Source: Thermoflexales bacterium
GTDB lineage: Bacteria; Chloroflexota; Anaerolineae; J036; Brachytrichaceae
NCBI GenBank assembly: GCA_019694215.1
Contig: JAIBCK010000004.1
Coordinates: 1 to 64,000 of the forward strand
DNA: 64,000 bases
Reading direction: 5' to 3'
The notes below the pieces were generated by a model that saw nothing but the letters and a program-made list of their open reading frames with translations, had not been told where the DNA came from and did not search any database. Positions 57,550-64,000 of this stretch are shown here, piece after piece (the stretch's first letter is position 1; every line of letters begins with the position of its first letter). The position numbers and the translations under genes were made by a program.

Positions 57550-58337
57550 TTTATGCCGAGATGAACAGCCAGGTGCTGCCGTCGATGCAGCGGCTGGCCA
57601 GCGCGCTTTCGGAAGCCCAGCGCGCCACGGGGCAGATCCTCCAGATCGCCCAGAACGCAGAGCGCGAGGCCGCCGATGCCCTGCGCCGTCAGGCGCCCGC
57701 CGGGGAGGGCGGGTCCGGCGGAGGTGGCGCATCCGGCAGCGGGGCCGGTGGCGCGGGCGGCTCCTCGTCGCTGATGGACAAGCTGCTTGGCCTCGGCGAG
57801 AAGCTGCTCAAACCCGCCGCCAAGTTTGTCCTGAAGAAGGCCATTGAATTTGCGGAGAAGCAGGGCGTCCGCAACATCCTCAAGGAGCTGGGCGAGAAGG
57901 GCGCCGAGTGGCTTGGCAAGCAGGGCCTGAAGCTGGCCGGCAAGAGCATTGGCAAGGCGATCCCGCTGCCCCTCGTTGACGTGGCGGTCGACTTCGTCGT
58001 CAACGCCGGCTTCAACATCTGGGAGTTCAAGGACAAGGGCCTGTTTGGCAACCCCGAGTTCTGGGGCACGATGATGAAAGACACGACCGTGTCCATTACA
58101 TCAAACCTGGCCAAGTGGGGGGTGACGGTGGCTGCGGGCCTGCCGACCGGCGGCGTCGGAGCGATCCCCGCGCTGGCCACCGGCGTGGTGGTCGGTGCCG
58201 GCATGGATGCGCTGTTTGGAAATGCGATGACGGACTTCTACACGAAGACGCCCATCGCGCAGGGGCTGGCGAATGCGTCGCGTTGGATCGGCGACTTCTT
58301 TGGGGGCTCTGGTCAACCGGCGCTGGCTGGCGCATAA
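57390..58337 (+). CDS. WXG100-headed effector with hydrophobic, glycine-rich tip
   Basis: A 315-residue protein. Residues 1-95 are a WXG100 head (IRADYD; W46-I-G48). A Gly/Ser linker (about 108-128) follows. The tip starts with amphipathic Lys-rich helices (LLGLGEKLLKPAAKFVLKKA). It continues with 'GKAIPLPLVDVAVDFVVNAG' and ends in a Gly/Ala-rich hydrophobic stretch ('VAAGLPTGGVGAIPALATGV'). No enzyme motif is visible; membrane insertion or pore formation fits the composition. AGAGGA precedes the ATG. A membrane protein gene follows after 9 nt and an EspG-like gene after that. Confidence 0.82.
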   Translation: MTAPKIRADYDQLNQIAQRFGQEADAQRQTLQSLKQNMSVLEGGDWIGQGARAFYAEMNSQVLPSMQRLASALSEAQRATGQILQIAQNAEREAADALRRQAPAGEGGSGGGGASGSGAGGAGGSSSLMDKLLGLGEKLLKPAAKFVLKKAIEFAEKQGVRNILKELGEKGAEWLGKQGLKLAGKSIGKAIPLPLVDVAVDFVVNAGFNIWEFKDKGLFGNPEFWGTMMKDTTVSITSNLAKWGVTVAAGLPTGGVGAIPALATGVVVGAGMDALFGNAMTDFYTKTPIAQGLANASRWIGDFFGGSGQPALAGA

Positions 58338-58346
58338 TCGGCAGCG

Positions 58347-58931
58347 ATGACACAGCCGACACCGCCCTCCGCAGCGAACTACGGCCGTCTGCTCGCGCAG
58401 GCCACGCCAAGCTCGATGCAGTCCACGTCCATGACCCTCAATCGCATCCTGATGGTCGTCCTTCTGCTGGCATTGCCCTTCTGCCTGGCCGCGTTCTGCG
58501 CCGGGACGGCGAGCCCGGACTCGCTCACGCTGCCCGCGATCGTCGGGGTCGTGAGCGGCATCGGCTGTCTGATCCTGTTGCCCAAAGTGCTTGGGACCAG
58601 GAAGACCGAGATTGTCGGCGCCGAAGCCTATGAAGCCGGCGTCGGTTTTCGCTTCCGAGAGGGCGGCCGCTTCGTGGCCTGGCAGGACATCACCGGGCTG
58701 GAGATGGCGGGTGAGTCCATTTGGGCGGGCGGCGGAAGCAGCCTTTTTGATCTGCTCTTCATCATCCCCATCGCGATCTGGACGCTGCTGAAGCATGGCA
58801 ATAAACGGCTGTTTCGCTACACCGTGACAGCCCGTGACGGATACAAGGCCCGCTTCTCGATGGAGGACCTGACCGGCGCGGATGCGGTTGCCGCCGTGAT
58901 CTCGCGCTACACCGGCCTGCCGCTCAAGTAG
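58347..58931 (+). CDS. Two-to-three-helix membrane protein, DUF6585-like, immunity candidate
   Basis: A 194-residue protein with helices at about residues 35-55 and 62-83 and a hydrophobic segment near 133-150. Between them lies 'GFRFREGGRFVAWQDITGLE', and after them 'FRYTVTARDGYKARFSMEDL'. The alternation of a PH-like strand set with 'W..I' motifs recalls DUF6585, though this is uncertain. It lies 9 nt after the membrane-type effector and would be well placed to protect the producer's own membrane. Confidence 0.6.
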   Translation: MTQPTPPSAANYGRLLAQATPSSMQSTSMTLNRILMVVLLLALPFCLAAFCAGTASPDSLTLPAIVGVVSGIGCLILLPKVLGTRKTEIVGAEAYEAGVGFRFREGGRFVAWQDITGLEMAGESIWAGGGSSLFDLLFIIPIAIWTLLKHGNKRLFRYTVTARDGYKARFSMEDLTGADAVAAVISRYTGLPLK

Positions 58932-58973
58932 ACGACACTGGTCCGGGGCTGTTGTCGATTCGTTGGTGCACCC

Positions 58974-59002
58974 TTCCCGGCGATCCTAAAAAACGCTACA
59001 CT
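58974..59002 (+). promoter_or_regulatory. Possible internal promoter before the third EspG-like gene
   Basis: TTCCCG (58974-58979) and TACACT (58997-59002) are 17 nt apart, 21 nt before the ATG at 59023. The TTCCCG hexamer is the half-site seen at the WXG100 promoters, but there is no CGGGAA partner. Confidence 0.35.
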
Positions 59003-59022
59003 TCACGAGGGAGCTTGCACTC

Positions 59023-59868
59023 ATGAAAATCCGCCTGACATCGCCCGAAGTGATGGTCGCGCTCAAGACCATCGGTGCCGCTGAATATCCGCCGTTGGGC
59101 GAAACCGGTCTCGGTGATTTGCCCGCAGCAGAATTGCGTGGGGCGCTCGCTGCCGGGCGTGCCAGCCTGATTGCGCGCGGGTATGCGTCAAACAACCCTG
59201 CCGCCACCGAAACTGGCATTGACCTTGCCCCGGTCATGATGGCCACCCTCGCCGTGTCCGCGGTCCCCGAGGCTGGCTTCTGGCTGGTGACCGAAGCCAA
59301 CGGGTCCGCCAGGCGCAGCGTGCGGATCAACTGGACGCGCACCGTCGCCTGCCGCACCTGGGTGGACGAGGATGATATTCACACGTTTGACTTCCTGGCA
59401 TCCAACGAGCGGGATGCCGTGCTTGCCGCGCTCGCCGACGCCGCCGGGATCGCCAGCGCGCCCACCGATACGACGTTCGATGCGTTTGCCATTCCCGCCG
59501 AGCTGGCGGTGCTATTCAAGCGCAGCCAGGCGGAAGGCGCCGTCGCCGGAGATATTGCGGCTCGCCTGACGGGTGCCGGCGCTTCCACGGGCACCGCGAA
59601 AATCGTCGCGGACATCATCACCCAGGTTTCGGCCGCCGGTACGCTGCTGGGGCTGAGCAACCGGGGTGGTGAGGGCGCCGGGGCGCAGGCTGTGACCTGG
59701 TTGCGGGCGGGGGCGGCGGGTTGCCTGGTGGCCGCACAGGGGGAAGGCGCCCTCGTCCAGCCGCTGACGCGCACGACGCTGCGCGACCAGCTCGCCCGGG
59801 TGATGGTCGTCGCCATGGAGGACAGCCGCCCCTTCGATGAGCTGATGGCCGAAGCCTCGGCCGCGTGA
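59023..59868 (+). CDS. EspG-like chaperone candidate (third copy)
   Basis: A 281-residue soluble protein with the shared layout: IRLTSPEVMVALKTIG, 'PPLGETGLGDLPAAELRGAL', ASLIARGYASN, then strands ('VSAVPEAGFWLVTEANGSAR', TFDFLASNERDAVL). A second half ends 'AGAAGCLVAAQGEGALVQPL'. Of the three it looks most like EspG at the N-terminus (LT at the start, PPL in the loop, ARG before the strands). GAGGGAG stands before the ATG. It closes the third cassette, after the membrane-type effector and its membrane neighbour. Confidence 0.62.
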   Translation: MKIRLTSPEVMVALKTIGAAEYPPLGETGLGDLPAAELRGALAAGRASLIARGYASNNPAATETGIDLAPVMMATLAVSAVPEAGFWLVTEANGSARRSVRINWTRTVACRTWVDEDDIHTFDFLASNERDAVLAALADAAGIASAPTDTTFDAFAIPAELAVLFKRSQAEGAVAGDIAARLTGAGASTGTAKIVADIITQVSAAGTLLGLSNRGGEGAGAQAVTWLRAGAAGCLVAAQGEGALVQPLTRTTLRDQLARVMVVAMEDSRPFDELMAEASAA

Positions 59869-59885
59869 CTTTCCCGAAAACATGC

Positions 59886-59905
59886 GAGTGCCGGCATTGG
59901 CACTC
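59886..59905. promoter_or_regulatory. Hairpin upstream of the third vWA-FHA gene
   Basis: GAGTGCC (59886-59892) and GGCACTC (59899-59905) pair around GGCATT, 20 nt before the ATG at 59926. GACTTTCCCG at 59867-59876 repeats the sequence at 50014-50023. It may be an operator or a weak terminator after 59868. Confidence 0.4.
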
Positions 59906-59925
59906 CGTGGTAAAACGTCTAGGCC

Positions 59926-61926
59926 ATGACAATTCAGTCCAAGGCTGTGAGTGCCCCCGGGCGACTCCTCCGATGCTTTCAGGTCGTATTGCTTGCGGTG
60001 TGTTTGGCTGGCCTCGGCCTGGGAGCCGGGTTTGGCCATCCGCCAACCGTCACCAGCGCGCAGACGAACGCCACCTACTTCATCGACGATGTCGATGCCA
60101 CGCGCTTTCCAACGGTCAGCTTTCGCCTGCGCGCGGTGGACTTGAACAACAAAGTCGTCACCGGATTGACCAGTGCCAACCTGCCGGTCTACGAAAACGG
60201 CAAGCAGGTTCCGGCGGCCAATGTCACGATCACCCCGCGCGACGACGGCCCGATGACGATCTTCTTCGTGGTCGATCAAGGGGCCAACGCGCTCTACAAC
60301 AATTTCAGCGCGTTTTCGCTGGGCGCGATGCGCAAGTCGATGAGTCGGCTTGTCGAGGGGGGCTTCTTCCGCGAGGGCCGCGATCGGGTCAAGGTGCTGG
60401 TGCGGGAGAACATCCCGATCAACAACGACCGGACGGTGCCGCGCCTGGACACAACCAGCAAGGCCAGCGAGTTCACGAACTTCCTGTCGATCTACACCTT
60501 TGACAACAGCAAGGGCGGATTGACAAAGGGGTTGGATGCCGTGTCCGAGGCGCTGCGCGGCATCAATGAGGCCGTGCCGGAGCCGGGGCGGCAGGCGACG
60601 GCCGTGGTGCTGATCACCAACTACATCGAGGACCCGGCCGCGGCGACGGCGACGACCTTCGCCGGCAACCTGGCCGCGCAGGCCAAGAGCAGCTTCGTTA
60701 CGCTGTATGCGATGCAGACGAATGCGCAGCAGTTCAACCGCGCCCCGCTGGACGCGCTGGTGCTGGGTTCCTTTGGACGCTACGCCCCGTTGACCAATTC
60801 GACGGTCGACAGCCTCGCAGACGACATCTACCGCACCATTTCGGCGCAGCGCCTGAGCTACCAGGTGAGCTATGTCTCGACCTCCGGGGATACCGGCACA
60901 CGAACGGTCACCGTCGGTGGTCCCGAGGCGCCGGCTCCCGGAGCGGGGGGGCGCGCCGGTACCTACTCGGCAAAGGCGGTACCCGCGGCGGTGCGTCTCG
61001 ACGGGCTCCCGACGTCGGCATTGCGGCGTGAGGCGCGCCCGGGGTCATCCGTGAGCAACCCGCAGTATGACCCGCTCACGCTCAAGGTTTCGGCGACGAT
61101 CTCGTATACCGACGGCATCGTTCGACCGTTGACCGAGGCGCGCCTGCTCGTGAACAACGTTTTGAAGTCGACCCAGACGCAGTTTGCGCCGGGCACGACG
61201 CGCGTGGACTTCACCGTCGACCTGTCCGACATCACGACGCCGGGCGTCAACAATGTCACGGTCGGGGTGCGGATCAAGGACTCGCTGGGGATCGAGTCGG
61301 GCAATCAGGATCGCGTCGTCGTTGACGTCGCGCGCGCGCCCGAGCCGACCGCCACGCCGACGCCGGTTCCGAAGGGCGTGTTCGAGACGGGCGAAGGCAT
61401 CGTCGCCATGGTGGTCGCGGCGGTGGTGCTGGGCCTCGGGCTGGGCCTGGGCGTCTTTGCGCTGGCGCGGCGGAGCAAGGCGGCGCGTCCGCGCGCCGAG
61501 ATGCGGGTGATGAGCAGCGGGCCGGCACCGGGAGGCGCATCGCTCATCGTCGCCGATGGCCCTCCCAGCCTGCGGGGTCGACAAATAGCGTTGGACAAGA
61601 TCGAGCACACGCTGGGCCGGGGCGAGCAGGCCGATCTTCAGCTGTGGGCGGGCCAGGAGAGCTCGATCAGTCGCGTGCATGCGCGGCTGCACCGCGACGG
61701 CTCCGGCACCTTCTTCGTGACTGATCTGGGCTCGTCAAATGGGACCCGCATCGGCGCGCGGCCGCTCAACCCCAACCAGCCCTATCCGCTGCAGAACGGC
61801 GATGAGATCATCCTGGGCGACCTGCAGCGCAACGGCGCCCGCCTGATCTTCAACACCGGCGGCGTCATGCCCTCGATGCCGGGCGGATACGCGCCGACCG
61901 ATGACCGCACCCGCGTGCGGATGTGA
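59926..61926 (+). CDS. vWA-like/FHA membrane protein (third paralogue)
   Basis: A 666-residue protein. A signal peptide (about residues 14-45) leads to a vWA-like domain ('DGPMTIFFVVDQGANALYNN', 'AVVLITNYIED') whose MIDAS residues are missing. An Ig-like region follows, then a membrane helix (about 490-512, 'IVAMVVAAVVLGLGLGLGVF'). The C-terminal FHA domain is strong (LGRGEQADL, SISRVHARLHRD, GSSNGTRIG). It is the paralogue of 38280 and 47792 nearest the secretion genes. It may link an outer-face recognition domain to phospho-signals in the type VII locus. It converges on the ubiquitin-like/FHA gene with an 8-nt gap. Confidence 0.87.
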   Translation: MTIQSKAVSAPGRLLRCFQVVLLAVCLAGLGLGAGFGHPPTVTSAQTNATYFIDDVDATRFPTVSFRLRAVDLNNKVVTGLTSANLPVYENGKQVPAANVTITPRDDGPMTIFFVVDQGANALYNNFSAFSLGAMRKSMSRLVEGGFFREGRDRVKVLVRENIPINNDRTVPRLDTTSKASEFTNFLSIYTFDNSKGGLTKGLDAVSEALRGINEAVPEPGRQATAVVLITNYIEDPAAATATTFAGNLAAQAKSSFVTLYAMQTNAQQFNRAPLDALVLGSFGRYAPLTNSTVDSLADDIYRTISAQRLSYQVSYVSTSGDTGTRTVTVGGPEAPAPGAGGRAGTYSAKAVPAAVRLDGLPTSALRREARPGSSVSNPQYDPLTLKVSATISYTDGIVRPLTEARLLVNNVLKSTQTQFAPGTTRVDFTVDLSDITTPGVNNVTVGVRIKDSLGIESGNQDRVVVDVARAPEPTATPTPVPKGVFETGEGIVAMVVAAVVLGLGLGLGVFALARRSKAARPRAEMRVMSSGPAPGGASLIVADGPPSLRGRQIALDKIEHTLGRGEQADLQLWAGQESSISRVHARLHRDGSGTFFVTDLGSSNGTRIGARPLNPNQPYPLQNGDEIILGDLQRNGARLIFNTGGVMPSMPGGYAPTDDRTRVRM

Positions 61927-61934
61927 GTTCTCCG

Positions 61935-62570
61935 TCAGACGACGACGAAGAAGTTCAGCACGAAGTCGCCCATCTTGACGCTGTCGCCGGCGCCCAGGGG
62001 GCGCTTCTGCCCGAGGGGCAGGCGCTGACCATTGAGCAGGAGCGGGTTTGCCTCGCTGAGCGTTTCGATGAAGAAGGAGCCGTTCTCCTCCGTGATCGCG
62101 GCATGATGCCGCGAGACCGAGGGAAGCGGCTCCATGCCCTCCAGGTCAACGGCCAGCAGGCGATTTCGGCTGGGGTCACGCAGGTCGCGCCGGCCCAGCA
62201 CCGCCGGTTGCGCACGCAGGTCGAACTCGCGCAGGGTGCGCGACTCGCGGATGTAGACGCGGCTGAACGGCCGTGACCAGGGCAGCGCCTGACCGCGCGC
62301 GATGGCGTTGGCGGTGCCGGTGTTCTGCACGATCGGCTCGCACACGATGGCTCCATTGGGGAAGGGGCCCGCGCTCTCGATGGTGACCTCATCCTTGAGG
62401 ATTGTCCGGGTGCCGGAGGGGCGCAGCTGATAGAGCCCATCCAGATTCCAACGGTCCTTGATCGTCATGAGCAGGTTGCCCGCGGTCATGCTGCCACGCA
62501 GGTTTACCTTGCGCTTGCCGATGTCCTTGTCGCGGATGTCGAGGATGAGTTGAATTCTGTCCATGGTCAT
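61935..62570 (-). CDS. Ubiquitin-like (YukD/EsaB-type) N-terminus fused to FHA
   Basis: About 211 residues from the ATG at 62570, 13 nt after the ATPase stop; a second ATG at 62564 is possible. Residues about 3-82 look like a beta-grasp domain ('RIQLILDIRDKDIGKRKVNL', 'LLMTIKDRWNLDGLYQL', 'LKDEVTIESAGPFPNGAI'). The spacing matches the ubiquitin-like YukD/EsaB subunits of type VII systems. Residues about 120-211 are an FHA domain (LGRRD, SVSRHHAAI, LLLNGQRL). Having both next to an EccC/EssC ATPase supports a secretion role. The beta-grasp call is from pattern only. Confidence 0.72.
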   Translation of the reverse strand: MTMDRIQLILDIRDKDIGKRKVNLRGSMTAGNLLMTIKDRWNLDGLYQLRPSGTRTILKDEVTIESAGPFPNGAIVCEPIVQNTGTANAIARGQALPWSRPFSRVYIRESRTLREFDLRAQPAVLGRRDLRDPSRNRLLAVDLEGMEPLPSVSRHHAAITEENGSFFIETLSEANPLLLNGQRLPLGQKRPLGAGDSVKMGDFVLNFFVVV

Positions 62571-62583
62571 GTTCGTTTGCGCG

Positions 62584-64000
62584 CTACTTCTTCTTCGGGG
62601 CGCTTGATGCGTCAGCCGGCGCCTCCGGCGCTTCCGGGGCCTCCGGCGCTTCCTTTGAAACCAGGTTGACCTTGTCGAGGGTGACTTCCATCGCGGCGGC
62701 CATGCCGGCCTGCGCGGCCAGCAGCTTGCTGATCTCGTCCATCGCCGCGGAGGTGTTGGCGGAGAAGGCGATCGGCTCGGAACCGGACTCGGGCACCTGA
62801 CCGGCACCACCCTCGGCCGGCGTGGCATTCGGGTCACCCTTGACGGCGGTGAACAGGGCGCTGGTGTCCTTGCCGAAGAAGCTCCAGCGCGCGCGCTCGA
62901 AAGCGCGGCCCTTGATGGCGCGCACCATTTCCGCGATCTGGTCATCGGTGCTGCGCCCGTTGCGGCCCTCGACGGCCGGCACGCAGACCTGCACCAGGGC
63001 ACCGCTGACCGCCTTGATCATGAAGCCGCGCCCGGCCGGGAGCTCCTTGGTCGGGAACTGCATGCGGATGCCCATGTAACGCACGGTCTCCACATCCTGG
63101 AGCACGAGCTGGTAGCGCGAGCCTTCCGCCCGGCGGCGTAGCTCGTCCTGGCTGTCGCGCATGATGTTGAGCGAGCCGCCGATGGCGAAGCGCAGCGTCT
63201 TGCCCTTGCCGATGTCGGCCAGGGCGTTTGTTCCGCCCAGCTTGCTGGTGCGGAGCAGGACGCTGTTGTCGTCGTAGTGGTCCATGATCACGACGATGTT
63301 GCGACGGGTGTTGTCCTGCGGCTGATAGGCGTCGACCTGGCTGGCAACCTTGGTCTGGACCTCCTCGTCGTACTCGGCCTTGAGGCGCAGGACGAGGTCG
63401 TCCAGCTCCTTGCCGTTGCTGACCGTTCCCAGCACATGCGGGAGCTTGTCCAACGTATCCTCGCCGCTACCAGCCACCCAGAAGCGCCGCGCGCTGTCCG
63501 AGGGGTCGACCAGCACCAGCGCCACTTCCTCCGGCGAGTAGCTGTGGGCGAGCGCGAGGGTGAGCGAGCGCAGCGCAGTGGTCTTCCCGGTGACGGGCGG
63601 GCCGACGATCAACCAGTTCGGCCCCTTGGCCCCGAACTCGACGCGCGTGGGTTCGCGGTCCAGGTCGTTGACGCCGATGGGGGCGACCAGCCCGGCCTCG
63701 CCCTTGCCGGGTTCGGGCAGGACGGTCATCAGGTCGATGGCGCGGCCGAGCGACTCGATCGGCTTGGCGCGGCGGCGCGCGAGCGACGGGGTCGCGTCGG
63801 TGAGCGACTTCCACGCCGTCGTCATGCGGGCGGCCAGCTCGCGGAAGGGGTCTCCGTCGCCCATCCCGGTCGGCAGGGCGCAGTGGAACTCCATCGGATA
63901 AGGCTTGCCGCCCTCCATCTCCACGCACAGCCCGCGCCCGGGCACATCCGGGATGCTCACCCAGCCGCGCCCGACGATGCTGCTGTAGTCGGTCGGGTCA
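62584..64000 (-). CDS. EccC/EssC-type FtsK/SpoIIIE ATPase, C-terminal part, cut by window edge
   Basis: The reading frame is open to the right edge, so this is the C-terminal 472 residues of a longer protein. 'YSSIVGRGWVSIPDVPGRG' and the following segment match the start of the last ATPase domain of EccC/EssC. Walker A is GPPVTGKTTAL (near 63577-63603) and Walker B is 'NIVVIMDHYDD'. In type VII systems this end recognises WXG100 substrates. The tail is acidic and repetitive (EAPEAPEAPEAP) and ends in KKK, which is unusual. It is oriented toward the ubiquitin-like/FHA gene. Confidence 0.85.
   Translation of the reverse strand, partial: DPTDYSSIVGRGWVSIPDVPGRGLCVEMEGGKPYPMEFHCALPTGMGDGDPFRELAARMTTAWKSLTDATPSLARRRAKPIESLGRAIDLMTVLPEPGKGEAGLVAPIGVNDLDREPTRVEFGAKGPNWLIVGPPVTGKTTALRSLTLALAHSYSPEEVALVLVDPSDSARRFWVAGSGEDTLDKLPHVLGTVSNGKELDDLVLRLKAEYDEEVQTKVASQVDAYQPQDNTRRNIVVIMDHYDDNSVLLRTSKLGGTNALADIGKGKTLRFAIGGSLNIMRDSQDELRRRAEGSRYQLVLQDVETVRYMGIRMQFPTKELPAGRGFMIKAVSGALVQVCVPAVEGRNGRSTDDQIAEMVRAIKGRAFERARWSFFGKDTSALFTAVKGDPNATPAEGGAGQVPESGSEPIAFSANTSAAMDEISKLLAAQAGMAAAMEVTLDKVNLVSKEAPEAPEAPEAPADASSAPKKK

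Noticed and set aside
59898-59925. Possible promoter TTGGCA plus TAAAAC before the third vWA-FHA gene
   Set aside because: The spacing is far too short for a sigma-70 promoter; only the hairpin and the TTCCCG half-site were kept.

Overview
The window looks like part of a chromosome from a high-GC member of the Chloroflexota, probably Anaerolineae-like. This rests on gene content: a group 3d NAD-linked [NiFe] hydrogenase next to pyruvate:ferredoxin oxidoreductase, many membrane-anchored Ser/Thr kinases with Pro/Thr-rich stalks, proteins with Thr-Pro linkers ending in an FLPLILRN-type motif, and WXG100 genes beside an EccC/EssC-type ATPase. The taxon is an inference; there is no rRNA or other marker gene in the window. 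No tRNA, rRNA, IS element or CRISPR array was recognised.

Region 1 (1-14.0 kb) is a fermentative redox module. A BON-domain gene and a small DUF2892 membrane protein come first. Then a minus-strand unit of about 13 kb runs nifJ, a dihydroorotate-dehydrogenase-like gene, a nitroreductase-like gene, hoxE-F-U-Y-H, a hydrogenase protease and malic enzyme. Its genes overlap or are separated by at most 65 nt, and it ends in a strong hairpin at 856-885. It would connect malate and pyruvate oxidation to ferredoxin, NAD(P)H and H2.

Region 2 (14.0-34.2 kb) is mixed: UspA, a TauE/SafE permease, a GT39-like glycosyltransferase, a MacAB-like export system, and a second ABC ATPase carrying a C-terminal SpoVT/AbrB-like domain. 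A c-type cytochrome, a NarL-type two-component pair, a beta-propeller/cupredoxin lipoprotein with a CcdA-like transporter, an SDR and a kinase follow.

Region 3 (32.7-50.0 kb) is a phospho-signalling island. It has four Ser/Thr kinases, two membrane-anchored PP2C phosphatases, two vWA-FHA membrane proteins and two secreted proteins sharing a beta-sandwich domain.

Region 4 (50.0-64.0 kb) is the most unusual part: a type VII-like (WXG100) secretion locus. It holds four effectors with a common WXG100 head (IRADYD near the start, W46-x-G48) and different C-terminal domains. Small accessory or immunity-like genes and three roughly 270-residue proteins with an EspG-like layout lie between them. A third vWA-FHA protein follows, then, on the opposite strand, a protein joining a ubiquitin-like N-terminus to FHA and the C-terminal part of an FtsK/SpoIIIE ATPase that continues past the right edge. 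Three effector genes share a promoter with an embedded inverted repeat, TTCCCG-N16-CGGGAA. One effector looks like a recombinant in which a lower-GC toxin tip and a lipoprotein immunity gene were attached to a duplicated WXG100 head. The proposed picture is phospho-regulated, EccC-driven export of polymorphic WXG100 toxins with dedicated chaperone-like partners.
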